A stretch of DNA of 17,704 nt from Flavobacteriia bacterium (GCA_018500075.1 JAHBAN010000074.1:1-17704), one strand, 5' to 3'; positions 1 through 6,905 are shown, counted from the stretch's first letter. Notes: generated from the sequence alone by a model not told the origin. A program made the numbers and translations.

Positions 1-295
1 CCGCGATATCGCGGCGGCTGAAGCGGCCCTCAACCAAGCACGGCAAATGATGGTGAGCGCAGAGTATGATCTGATCGTGCTCGACGAGATCAATATTTCG
101 CTGCGTTACGACCAGATCGCTGTTGAGCCGGTGATTGCGGCGCTTGAGGCGCGCAGCCCGAGGACCGGTGTGATCCTGACGGGACGGAACGCACCACAGG
201 AGATTGTGGAGTATGCCGATCTGGTGACTGTGATGGAGGAGGTCAAGCACCCCTACAAAGCGGGCATCAAGGCGCAGCGCGGGGTTGATTTTTAG
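1..295 (+). CDS. cobO: Cob(I)yrinic acid a,c-diamide adenosyltransferase, C-terminal part (5' truncated by window edge)
   Basis: The reading frame is open from base 2 to the TAG at 293-295, giving about 97 C-terminal residues; the N-terminal half, with the P-loop, lies outside the window. The protein adds the 5'-deoxyadenosyl group from ATP to the corrin cobalt in cytoplasmic cobalamin synthesis or salvage. The visible part carries the CobO/BtuR/CobA signature: DLIVLDEINISLRY (a Walker-B-like strand ending in DEIN), then VILTGRNAP, then the conserved tail KHPYKAGIKAQRGVDF. A GIKAQ.G(I/V)(E/D)F ending is typical of this family, so the C-terminus is complete. Neighbouring cob genes would be expected to the left. 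To the right it converges on ilvE, with two hairpin-forming elements between them. The family call is firm. Confidence 0.93.
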   Translation, partial: RDIAAAEAALNQARQMMVSAEYDLIVLDEINISLRYDQIAVEPVIAALEARSPRTGVILTGRNAPQEIVEYADLVTVMEEVKHPYKAGIKAQRGVDF

Positions 296-302
296 GGATC
301 GA

Positions 303-319
303 ATTGCGCTATGCGCAAT
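303..319. terminator. Short hairpin just downstream of cobO
   Basis: ATTGCGC and GCGCAAT form a perfect 7-bp stem around a TAT loop, starting 8 bp after the cobO stop. There is no T-run, so it is at best a weak intrinsic terminator or an mRNA 3'-end stabiliser. It lies immediately before the larger palindromic repeat. Confidence 0.4.
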
Positions 320-328
320 CCGACCGAG

Positions 329-375
329 GCGGGGGCTAGCCCCCACACCCCCAGGATATTTTCAGAAAGAAAAAG
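329..375. repeat. 47-bp palindromic intergenic repeat, copy 1 (cobO/ilvE convergent junction)
   Basis: It contains a perfect 14-bp palindrome, GGGGGCTAGCCCCC (331-344), followed by CACCCCCAGGATATTT and an A/G-rich tail. It aligns without gaps to 2706-2752 at 41 of 47 positions, and all six differences are transitions. A second inverted repeat, CACCCCCAG (346-354) with CTGGGGGTG (378-386), overlaps it. On the minus strand the A/G-rich tail becomes a T-rich run, which suits 3'-end formation for ilvE. I infer a dispersed element acting as a bidirectional terminator or mRNA end. Confidence 0.7.
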
Positions 376-401
376 AACTGGGGGTGCGAGCGGCTCGTGG
401 C

Positions 402-1268
402 TTAACTGCGCACGAGTGTGTCGTAGGCCTCGGCGATTTCGCGGGTGAGGGCGCCGACCTCGAAGGTATAGTCGCCGATCTGGCCCACCGGTGTGACCTC
501 GGCGGCGGAGCCTGTGAGCCAGCATTGTTCGAAATCGGCCAGCTCTTCGGGCATGATATGGCGGACGTGGACCTTGATGCCACGGTCTTCCAGCATCTTG
601 ATGACGGTCTGGCGGGTCAGGCCGTTGAGAATTGCATCCGGGTCGGGGGTATGGACCTCGCCGTCTTTGACAAAGAAGATATTGGCACCGGTTGCCTCGG
701 CCACATAGCCGCGATAATCGAGGAAGAGCGCATCGGAGCAGCCCTTGGCCTCGGCGGCGTGTTTGGACATGGTGCAGATCATATAGAGGCCTGCGGCTTT
801 GGCCGCGGTCGGGATGGTTTCGGGGGAGGGGCGCTTCCATTTGGCGATATCGAGTTTGGCGCCCTGAAACTTGGCATCGCCGTAGTAGCTGCCCCATTCC
901 CAAGCGACCACGGCCATGCGCACGGGGTTGCGCGCGGCGGAGACGCCCATATCTTCGCCCGCACCACGCCAAGCGACAACCCGCACATAGGCGTCTGTCA
1001 GCCCGTTGGCCTCAAGCACGGCCTGTTTGGCGGCTTCGATTTCATCAACCGTATAGGGGATTTCCATATCCATCAGCGCGCCGGATTTGTGCAGGCGCTC
1101 GGAGTGTTTGCGCGAGAGGAAGATCTTGCCGCCATAGCAGCGCTCGCCTTCAAAGACCGAGCTGGCATAGTGCAACGCGTGGGTCAGAATATGGACATTT
1201 GCATCGCGCCAGTCCACCAGTTTGCCGTCCATCCAGATTTTGCCGTCACGATCATCATAGCCTGACAT
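402..1268 (-). CDS. ilvE: Branched-chain amino acid aminotransferase
   Basis: This is a cytoplasmic PLP enzyme, fold type IV, that interconverts leucine, isoleucine and valine with their 2-oxo acids using glutamate/2-oxoglutarate. The 288-residue product starts MSGYDDRDGKIWMDGK. Visible family features are HALHYASSVFEGER (residues 30-43), the PLP lysine in AKAAGLYM (K157, matching K159 of the E. coli enzyme), YRGYVAEATGANIFF (184-198, conserved E190), and the phosphate-binding end LTGSAAEVTPVGQIG. I chose the ATG at 1268-1266 because GGAGGAG lies about 6 nt upstream; a longer in-frame GTG start at 1283 would put that ribosome site inside the gene. It is divergent from petP and convergent with cobO. 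Its promoter must lie in 1269-1422, where paired TTGCGCAA palindromes could also affect it. The call is firm. Confidence 0.95.
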   Translation of the reverse strand: MSGYDDRDGKIWMDGKLVDWRDANVHILTHALHYASSVFEGERCYGGKIFLSRKHSERLHKSGALMDMEIPYTVDEIEAAKQAVLEANGLTDAYVRVVAWRGAGEDMGVSAARNPVRMAVVAWEWGSYYGDAKFQGAKLDIAKWKRPSPETIPTAAKAAGLYMICTMSKHAAEAKGCSDALFLDYRGYVAEATGANIFFVKDGEVHTPDPDAILNGLTRQTVIKMLEDRGIKVHVRHIMPEELADFEQCWLTGSAAEVTPVGQIGDYTFEVGALTREIAEAYDTLVRS

Positions 1269-1299
1269 TTTGGTCTCCTCCACGTGTCAGTTTAAGAAT

Positions 1300-1344
1300 G
1301 TTGCGCAAAAAACGTCCGAAGTGGACATAAAGTTGCGCAAAAAC
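1300..1344. promoter_or_regulatory. Paired TTGCGCAA palindromes, candidate operator in the ilvE/petP divergent region
   Basis: GTTGCGCAAAAAAC (1300-1313) and GTTGCGCAAAAAC (1332-1344) are direct repeats exactly 32 bp apart, about three helical turns. Each contains the perfect 8-bp palindrome TTGCGCAA. Between them lies a small inverted repeat, GTCC-N5-GGAC (1314-1326). The arrangement resembles two dimer-binding sites on one DNA face. PetP, a MarR-type protein encoded immediately downstream, is the obvious candidate ligand, but that is inference. Confidence 0.5.
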
Positions 1345-1367
1345 TGAGAATCGCTACCATTCGTGCC

Positions 1368-1396
1368 TTGGAATGTCAACAAAGCTGACATAAAAT
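1368..1396 (+). promoter_or_regulatory. Putative sigma-70 promoter for petP-petR
   Basis: TTGGAA (1368-1373) and TAAAAT (1391-1396) are separated by 17 bp and match the -35/-10 consensus at 4 of 6 and 5 of 6 positions. Transcription would start near 1403, about 20 nt before the chosen petP ATG, leaving room for the AAAGAGG ribosome site. The TTGCGCAA pair lies just upstream of the -35. Confidence 0.4.
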
Positions 1397-1422
1397 CGGA
1401 GGACCAAGCGAAAGAGGCGATC

Positions 1423-1941
1423 ATGAGTGAACCGATCAGTGGCGAAGGCTTGTTGTTTTTGACAGATGAGCAATTGCAACAGGGCATTGAGGGGATGTTT
1501 TTTGCATACCGCGGATTTACCGCCGACCCGGACCGTATTTTGGAAGAATTGAACCGCGATCGGGACCAGAATTATGGCCGTGCGCATCATCGGGCTGTGC
1601 ATTTTGTGGCGCGTGCGCCGGGCACCACTGTGAAAAATTTGCTTGAAATACTTGGGGTTACCAAGCAGTCACTCAACCGTGTCTTGCGCACATTGATGGA
1701 GGATGGCCTTGTGGTGAGCAAGGTGGGCGGAAGCGACCGCCGCGAACGCCATCTGTTTTTGACCGAAGCGGGGCAGGCGCTTGAGCGGCAGTTGTCTGAG
1801 GTTCAGCGGGCGCGAATGCGCGACGCCTATCGCGCGGCCGGGCCTGAGGCGGTGCGCGGCTTTCGCCAGGTGCTGGAGGCGATGATGGACAAAGAGATGG
1901 GCCGCAAATACGGCGCCTTGAGGGATAAAGCCGAGGGATAA
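1423..1941 (+). CDS. petP: MarR-family winged-helix transcriptional regulator, PetP-like
   Basis: The 172-residue cytoplasmic DNA-binding protein has the MarR fold: an N-terminal dimerisation helix (FFAYRGFTADPDRIL), the helix-turn-helix around GTTVKNLLEILGVTKQSLNRVLRTLMEDGLV, and the beta-wing with SDRRERHLFLTEAG. C-terminal helices complete the dimer interface. I chose the ATG at 1423 (MSEPISGEG), preceded by AAAGAGG about 5 nt upstream; an in-frame ATG at 1363 lies before the proposed promoter's -10. It ends 6 bp before the response regulator gene, and this MarR/OmpR pair matches petP-petR of Rhodobacter capsulatus, where both are reported to be needed for cytochrome bc1 expression and growth. 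No sensor kinase is adjacent. The family is certain; the PetP assignment rests on the pairing and the lineage. Confidence 0.82.
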   Translation: MSEPISGEGLLFLTDEQLQQGIEGMFFAYRGFTADPDRILEELNRDRDQNYGRAHHRAVHFVARAPGTTVKNLLEILGVTKQSLNRVLRTLMEDGLVVSKVGGSDRRERHLFLTEAGQALERQLSEVQRARMRDAYRAAGPEAVRGFRQVLEAMMDKEMGRKYGALRDKAEG

Positions 1942-1947
1942 GACGGA

Positions 1948-2649
1948 ATGAGTGATGTCGATGCGCACCTTCTGATTGTCGATGACGACGAACGAATCCG
2001 GATGCTGTTGCAGAAGTTTTTGATGCGGGCGGGGTTTCTTGTGTCAGGGGCGCGCGACGCGGCTCATGCGCGGCGGCTTTTGGCGGGGCTTGAGTTTGAT
2101 CTGATTGTGATGGATGTGATGATGCCGGGGGAGACCGGGATTGATCTCACGCGATCGGTCAGGGAGAGCTCGCAGGTGCCGATTTTGCTTTTGACGGCGC
2201 GGGGCGAAACGGAAGACCGGATTGTCGGGCTTGAGGCCGGCGCGGATGACTATCTTGCCAAGCCGTTCGAGCCAAAGGAGCTTTTGCTCAGGATCAACGC
2301 TATTTTGCGGCGCGTGCCGGATGTTGTGACGGCGGATCTGCGGCCCAAGGTCTTGGGGCTTGGGGCGTTCAGCTATGATATCGAGCGGGGGGAGCTTTGG
2401 CAGGGCGAGGACCCTGTGCGGCTGACGGCGACTGAAAACCAGCTGATGAAAATTTTTTCGGCGACGCTGGGCGAGGCGATCAGCCGTGCGAGGCTTGTGG
2501 AGGAGCTGGGCCGGGATCGCGGGCAGGCGCAGGAGCGTGCGATTGATGTGCAGATCACCCGGCTGCGGCGCAAGATTGAACGCGACCCCAAGCAACCGCG
2601 CTATTTGCAGACCGTGCGCGGCGCGGGCTATATGATTTCGCCGGATTGA
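1948..2649 (+). CDS. petR: OmpR/PhoB-family response regulator, PetR-like, without adjacent sensor kinase
   Basis: The 233-residue product has a receiver domain (about 6-120) and an OmpR-type winged-helix domain (about 135-231). Receiver landmarks are all present: acidic D12-D13-D14 (VDDDE), phospho-acceptor D56 in IVMDVMMP, T83 in LLTARG, and K105 in LAKPFEPKEL. The C-terminal domain shows LTATENQLMKIF, then the recognition helix in ERAIDVQITRLRRKIE, and the closing wing YLQTVRGAGYMI. The ATG lies 6 bp after the petP stop, with an AGACGGA-type ribosome site overlapping the junction, so the two genes are one transcription unit. PetR of R. capsulatus belongs to this class and controls the petABC (bc1) operon. 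The intact phosphorylation residues imply a distant kinase or another phosphodonor. Confidence 0.85.
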   Translation: MSDVDAHLLIVDDDERIRMLLQKFLMRAGFLVSGARDAAHARRLLAGLEFDLIVMDVMMPGETGIDLTRSVRESSQVPILLLTARGETEDRIVGLEAGADDYLAKPFEPKELLLRINAILRRVPDVVTADLRPKVLGLGAFSYDIERGELWQGEDPVRLTATENQLMKIFSATLGEAISRARLVEELGRDRGQAQERAIDVQITRLRRKIERDPKQPRYLQTVRGAGYMISPD

Positions 2650-2679
2650 GCGCCAAGGCCGGCGCGCAGGAGACAGCAT

Positions 2680-2719
2680 GGGCTGGCCCCCGCACACAGG
2701 AGAAAGCGGGGGCCAGCCC
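2680..2719. terminator. Perfect 14-bp inverted repeat between petR and matB
   Basis: GGGCTGGCCCCCGC (2680-2693) and GCGGGGGCCAGCCC (2706-2719) are exact reverse complements around a 12-nt loop. The right arm is the first part of repeat copy 2. It lies 30 bp after the petR stop, between convergent genes. On the minus strand it is preceded, not followed, by a T-rich run, so it is not a textbook terminator in either direction, but it should form a very stable RNA hairpin from both transcripts. Confidence 0.6.
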
Positions 2720-2752
2720 CCGCACCCCCGGGATATTTCTGGAAAGAAAAAG
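2706..2752. repeat. 47-bp palindromic intergenic repeat, copy 2 (petR/matB convergent junction)
   Basis: It has the same organisation and orientation as 329-375: GCGGGGGCCAGCCCCC, then CACCCCCGGGATATTT, then AAAGAAAAAG at the end. It differs from copy 1 only by six transitions. The central GGGGGC-CA-GCCCCC can fold alone, and TTTCT-GGAA-AGAAA forms a small second stem. Like copy 1, it sits between two gene 3' ends. I believe similar GC-palindrome plus GGATATTT elements are common in Rhodobacteraceae intergenic DNA, but could not check this here. Confidence 0.7.
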
Positions 2753-2762
2753 GCGTGAGGGC

Positions 2763-4262
2763 CTATTGGGAAAACAGAGTGGCGTAGCTGTCGCGTAGGG
2801 CTTTTTTCTGGACTTTGCCCATTGTGTTGCGTGGCAGTTCGGGGAGGAAGACGATCTGTTTGGGCTGTTTGAATTTGGCGAGTTTTTCGGCGGCGACGGC
2901 TTTGACGGCGTCGGCTGTGAGCGCGGGATCGGAGGCGACAACAATGGCGACGACCGCCTCGCCAAAGTCGGGGTGGGGCGCGCCGATCACGGCGCTTTCC
3001 AGCACGCCGTCGATCTCGTCGATCAGGCTTTCCAGCTCTTTGGGGTAGACATTGAAGCCGCCTGTGATGATCAGGTCTTTGCCGCGACCGACGATCGAGA
3101 CATAGCCGTCGGCGTCGATCTGGCCGAGATCGCCGGTGATAAACCAGCCGTCAGGGCGCAGCTCTTCGGCGGTTTTTTCGGGCATTTGCCAATAGCCTTT
3201 GAAGACATTGGGGCCGCGCACCTCGATTGTTCCGATTTCGCCCTGAGGGACCTCGTGGGCGTTGTCCATGATGCGCAGCTCGACGCCGGGCAGGGGCAGA
3301 CCCACTGTGCCGGGGCGGCGCGCGCCTTCAAGGGGGTTTGATGTGTTCATATTGGTTTCTGTCATGCCGTAGCGTTCAAGGATCGTATGGCCTGTGCGGG
3401 CCTGCCATTGGGTGTGGGTGTCGACCAGCATGGGCGCGGAGCCAGACACAAAGAGGCGCATATTGGCGCAGAGCGCGGGTGTCAGGCGGGCATCTTGCAA
3501 CAGGCGGGTGTAGAACGTCGGAACGCCCATGAGCGATGTGGCTTCGGGCAGGGCGTCTATGATCTGGTCGGGGGAGAAATTCTGCAAGAAGTGTAGGGTT
3601 GCGCCGGAGACGAGCGCTATGTTTGTGGCCACAAAAAGCCCGTGGGTGTGAAAGATCGGCAGCGCGTGGATGAGCACATCGTCAGACGTGAAGCGCCAGT
3701 GATCTGTCAGGGCGGCGGCGTTGGAGTAGAGATTGTCATGGCTCAACATGGCGCCTTTGGAGCGGCCTGTCGTGCCTGAGGTATAGAGGATCGCGGCAAG
3801 ATCATCGGGGCCGCGGGCCACGGGGGCGATGCGCGCGTCGGTAAGGGCGGCTGTGAGCGTGCCTTGAGCGGCCTTGTCGAGGGTAAAGACATGGGCGGAT
3901 TTGGCGAGCGGGGTGATTTCGCCGGCGCGGGCCGGATCGCAGACAACGATTGCCGGCGCGGCATCGGTCAGAAAATAGCTCAATTCACTTGCGGTATAGG
4001 CGGTGTTGAGCGGGAGGGAAAACCCGCCCGCCGCGACTGTGGCGAGGGAAAGCTCGAGCGCTGTGAGAGATTTTTCGACCTGAACGGCAACGCGGTCGCC
4101 CGGTGTCAGCCCGGCGGCGCAGAGCACAGCGGCGAGGCGCAGCGCGTTTTGAACGGTGTCGCCATAGCTTTGGCCGGATGTCTCAGGGCCGGTGGCAAAG
4201 ACTTTGTCGGGATGCGCGGCAGCGAAAGCCGTGAGGCGGGAAAAGAGATGGTTTTCTGACAT
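2763..4262 (-). CDS. matB: Malonyl-CoA synthetase (malonate--CoA ligase), ANL superfamily
   Basis: The enzyme activates malonate with ATP and CoA to malonyl-CoA through an adenylate. The 499-residue product has the ANL motifs in order: P-loop TSGTTGRSKG (161-170), FHTHGLF, A5 motif YGMTE (298-302), WFITGDLG, GRGKDLIITGGFNVYPKE, and the catalytic lysine in PRNTMGKVQK (K483). The run MNTSNPLEGARRPGTVG after YGMTET and the C-terminal PRNTMGKVQKKALRD closely match MatB of Rhodopseudomonas as I recall it, separating this from acetyl- or long-chain-acyl-CoA synthetases. The ATG at 4262-4260 is preceded by GAGGGT at suitable spacing. No malonyl-CoA decarboxylase gene lies adjacent; the divergent neighbour is a DMT transporter. 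The gene ends 11 bp from repeat copy 2. Confidence 0.9.
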   Translation of the reverse strand: MSENHLFSRLTAFAAAHPDKVFATGPETSGQSYGDTVQNALRLAAVLCAAGLTPGDRVAVQVEKSLTALELSLATVAAGGFSLPLNTAYTASELSYFLTDAAPAIVVCDPARAGEITPLAKSAHVFTLDKAAQGTLTAALTDARIAPVARGPDDLAAILYTSGTTGRSKGAMLSHDNLYSNAAALTDHWRFTSDDVLIHALPIFHTHGLFVATNIALVSGATLHFLQNFSPDQIIDALPEATSLMGVPTFYTRLLQDARLTPALCANMRLFVSGSAPMLVDTHTQWQARTGHTILERYGMTETNMNTSNPLEGARRPGTVGLPLPGVELRIMDNAHEVPQGEIGTIEVRGPNVFKGYWQMPEKTAEELRPDGWFITGDLGQIDADGYVSIVGRGKDLIITGGFNVYPKELESLIDEIDGVLESAVIGAPHPDFGEAVVAIVVASDPALTADAVKAVAAEKLAKFKQPKQIVFLPELPRNTMGKVQKKALRDSYATLFSQ

Positions 4263-4372
4263 GGTGACCCTCGAAATTGTGGCGTGAGTCTGTGGGTTGG
4301 ACGGCCGGAGCGCAAGAGAGGAATTGACCTTGGCCGGAGCGCGCGCGATGGTCGCGCCAAAAGGATGTCCGC
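4263..4372. promoter_or_regulatory. Divergent matB/transporter promoter region with a direct repeat
   Basis: This 110-bp region must hold promoters for both flanking genes. GGCCGGAGCGC occurs at 4303-4313 and again at 4332-4342, a 29-bp period, on either side of TTGACC (4324-4329), the only good -35 hexamer for the rightward genes. No convincing -10 follows it at 16-18 bp. The repeats could be regulator half-sites, but evidence is limited to the repetition. Confidence 0.35.
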
Positions 4373-5296
4373 ATGAACCCGCTCAAGGGCATTGCTCTCA
4401 AAATTTGTTCGGTGATCACCTTCATCACAATGGCGTCGCTGATCAAGGCGACGGCCCAGCACGTTCCGGCGGGGCAGGCTGTGTTTTTTCGATCGGTTTT
4501 TGCCTTGCCGGTGATTTTGGCATGGCTGGCGGTGCGCGGCGACTTGCGCACCGGGCTGAAGGCGGCATCGCCCATGGGGCATTTCTGGCGCGGATTTGTC
4601 GGGACGGCGGCTATGGGCCTTGGCTTTGCGGGGCTGGGCCTTTTGCCGCTGCCGGAAGTCACGGCCATCGGATATGCCGCGCCGCTGCTGACGGTTGTTT
4701 TGGCGGCGATGTTTCTGGGCGAGCAGGTGCGCCTGTTCCGGCTGGCGGCGGTCGCGCTCGGGATGCTTGGTGTTCTGATTGTTCTGGGGCCGCGGCTCAG
4801 CGCGTTTTCGGGCGACCACGTGGAAAAGACGGCGGCTTTGGGCGCGATGCTTGTGCTGACAGGGGCGCTCTGTGCGGCGCTGGCGCAGATCTATATTCGC
4901 AAGCTTGTCCAGAGCGAGCAGACCTCGGCGATTGTGTTTTACTTTTCGGTGACCTCGGCCAGTCTCTCGCTTTTGACACTGCCGTTTGGCTGGGTTTTGC
5001 CGACCGGGCAGGAGGCCGGCTTTTTGATATTGGCGGGCTTGCTTGGCGGGATGGGGCAGATTTTCTTGACCTCGGCCTATCGCTTTGCGCCGGCCTCTGT
5101 TGTTGCGCCGTTTGATTATGCCTCGATGCTGTTTGCGATTGTGTTTGGGATGGTCTTTTTCAACGAAGTTCCCGATCTGCGCACAATCGGCGGCGCGGCT
5201 CTTGTTATTCTGGCCGGGGTCATCATTATCTGGCGGGAACACCAGCTTGGGCTGGAGCGCGGCCGTGCGCGGCGCGGAATGACACCGCAGGGGTAG
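4373..5296 (+). CDS. DMT-superfamily transporter with two EamA domains
   Basis: The 307-residue inner-membrane protein shows about ten hydrophobic segments in two tandem EamA repeats (roughly 8-140 and 155-285), the standard 10-TM drug/metabolite transporter layout. Supporting motifs are FFRSVFALPVILAW near TM2, PLPEVTAIGYAAPLLTVVLA (the conserved segment near the end of the first repeat), and its counterpart FAPASVVAPFDYASMLFAIV in the second. The positive C-terminal tail (REHQLGLERGRARR) suggests a cytoplasmic end. The ATG follows AAAAGGA by about 8 nt. It ends 9 bp before the decarboxylase start, so the two are cotranscribed, suggesting it moves a substrate or product of that pathway. DMT members are mostly exporters of amino acids and metabolites; the substrate cannot be read from sequence. 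Confidence 0.9.
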   Translation: MNPLKGIALKICSVITFITMASLIKATAQHVPAGQAVFFRSVFALPVILAWLAVRGDLRTGLKAASPMGHFWRGFVGTAAMGLGFAGLGLLPLPEVTAIGYAAPLLTVVLAAMFLGEQVRLFRLAAVALGMLGVLIVLGPRLSAFSGDHVEKTAALGAMLVLTGALCAALAQIYIRKLVQSEQTSAIVFYFSVTSASLSLLTLPFGWVLPTGQEAGFLILAGLLGGMGQIFLTSAYRFAPASVVAPFDYASMLFAIVFGMVFFNEVPDLRTIGGAALVILAGVIIIWREHQLGLERGRARRGMTPQG

Positions 5297-5305
5297 GAGA
5301 ACGAG

Positions 5306-6895
5306 ATGCCAACGGTTGGAGAAGCGCTTGTCGAGCGGCTAAAGGCGCATGGTGTGACTCATGTGTTTGGAATTCCGGGGGTGCACACGGTGGAGCTATA
5401 CCGTGGGCTGGCCAGCTCGGGCATTGCGCATATCACGCCGCGCCACGAGCAGGGCGCCGGCTTTATGGCCGATGGCTATGCGCGCGCCTCGGGCAAGCCC
5501 GGAGTGGCCTTTGTGATCACCGGGCCGGGGTTGACCAATACGCTCACGGCCATGGCGCAGGCGCGGGCGGATTCTGTGCCGATGCTTGTGGTTTCGGGAG
5601 TGAACAAGACCCATACGCTGGGCAGGGGGCTTGGCTGTTTGCATGAGCTGCCAGACCAGCTTGCGCTGTCGGAAACGGTCTCGATCAAGGCTGAGCAGAT
5701 CGCGACTGCGGCGGCGCTTGTGCCTGCGATTGATGCGGCTTTTGAGGCGATGTCGGCTGAGCGCGGCGGGCCTTATCATATCGAAATTCCGATTGATGTT
5801 GCCAAACATGATCATCCCCGATCAGGCCCGGCGGCGGCCTTGGCCGCGCCTTTGGCGGCGGATCCGGGGCAGATCGGGGCGCTTGCGGCGGCGCTGATGG
5901 GCGCGCAGAAGGTTGTGATCCTTGCCGGAGGGGGCGCAAAGCGGGCCGAGGCGGCGCTTGGAGAGCTTGCCGAGAAGCTGGATGCGCCTGTGGTGCTTAC
6001 GGTGAATGCGCGGGGCTTAATGCACCGTCATCCGCTGGGTATTCCGGCCAGTCCGAGCTTGAAGGCGGTGCGCGCAGCGATTGCCGAGGCGGATATGGTT
6101 TTGGCTGTGGGCACGGAGTTTGGCCCGACGGATTATGATATGTATGCGCTTGGCGAGATGCCTTCGATGAAGCGGCTTGCGCGGATTGATATCTGCGCCG
6201 GGCAGCTGGCGCGCCATGAGGCGGAGATGTGTTTGCAGGCCGATGCGGGCGCAGCCCTTGAGGCGCTTTTGGCCGAGGTGCGAGACAAGCCGATTGGCGA
6301 CGGGGCGGCGCGGGCCGAGGCGGCGCGCAAGGCGGCCTGGGAGGAGCTGAGCGAGGATTATCGCAAGATGTGTGGCCTGCTGGATGTGATCCGCGATGCG
6401 CGGCCCGGCGCGCTGATTGTGGGGGACAGCACGCAACCGATTTATGCGGGCAATCTTTATTACGATCATGACGCTGCGGGCGGCTGGTTTAACGCTGCGA
6501 CCGGCTTTGGCGCGCTGGGCTATGCTATTCCGGCGGGAATCGGCGCGCAGTTTGCCCAGCCCGACCGGTCTGTTGTTGTGATTGCGGGCGACGGGGGGGC
6601 GCAGTTCAGTTTGCCCGAGCTGATGACGGCGGCGCAGGAGAAGCTGCCGATGACCTTTATCATCTGGAACAACGGCGGCTATGGCGAGATCGAGTTGACC
6701 ATGGAAAACGCCGATATTGATGTTGTTGGATGTGATCCCAAGCCGCCCTTGTTTGAGCATATCGCGGCGAGCTGTGGGATGCCTTATGTGCGTGTTGCGG
6801 CCGAGCCTCATGCGCTGGCCGAGGCGCTTGCGCCCAAGGCGGGGCAGAGCGGGCCGGTGATGATCGAGATTGACGCGCCGTTTATTGCGAGCTGA
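5306..6895 (+). CDS. ThDP-dependent decarboxylase/acetolactate synthase-family enzyme, probably AruI-like 5-guanidino-2-oxopentanoate decarboxylase
   Basis: The 529-residue enzyme has the three-domain layout of the POX/ALS family: N-terminal PYR domain (about 1-165), central domain (about 185-320) and C-terminal PP domain (about 350-525). The activating glutamate is E48 in PRHEQGAGFMADGYAR, and the ThDP/Mg motif runs from GDGG (428-431) to N455-N456 in WNNGGYGEI. The signature FGIPGVHTVELYRGL with LGCLHELPDQ resembles proteins annotated as 5-guanidino-2-oxopentanoate decarboxylase, the second step of the arginine transaminase pathway, more than biosynthetic IlvB. No regulatory small subunit (ilvH) is adjacent, which also argues against branched-chain synthesis. 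An AGGAGA site precedes the ATG. No aruH-like transaminase is present here. The family is certain; the substrate is moderately supported. Confidence 0.78.
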   Translation: MPTVGEALVERLKAHGVTHVFGIPGVHTVELYRGLASSGIAHITPRHEQGAGFMADGYARASGKPGVAFVITGPGLTNTLTAMAQARADSVPMLVVSGVNKTHTLGRGLGCLHELPDQLALSETVSIKAEQIATAAALVPAIDAAFEAMSAERGGPYHIEIPIDVAKHDHPRSGPAAALAAPLAADPGQIGALAAALMGAQKVVILAGGGAKRAEAALGELAEKLDAPVVLTVNARGLMHRHPLGIPASPSLKAVRAAIAEADMVLAVGTEFGPTDYDMYALGEMPSMKRLARIDICAGQLARHEAEMCLQADAGAALEALLAEVRDKPIGDGAARAEAARKAAWEELSEDYRKMCGLLDVIRDARPGALIVGDSTQPIYAGNLYYDHDAAGGWFNAATGFGALGYAIPAGIGAQFAQPDRSVVVIAGDGGAQFSLPELMTAAQEKLPMTFIIWNNGGYGEIELTMENADIDVVGCDPKPPLFEHIAASCGMPYVRVAAEPHALAEALAPKAGQSGPVMIEIDAPFIAS

Positions 6896-6905
6896 GGGGG
6901 CGGAT

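Noticed and set aside
285..1265. 326-codon open frame on the plus strand opposite ilvE
   Set aside because: It is an antisense shadow of a firmly identified gene, with low-complexity Gly/Ala/Asp-rich translation and no ribosome site. High GC makes such long frames common.
2680..2752. Insertion-sequence end or attachment site
   Set aside because: There is no transposase or integrase in the window, no flanking target duplication that I can see, and the element recurs as a short palindromic intergenic repeat.
4106..5242. 378-codon minus-strand frame spanning the matB start and the DMT transporter
   Set aside because: It is antisense to the transporter and out of frame with matB; the translation is Arg/Gln-rich and unlike a natural protein.
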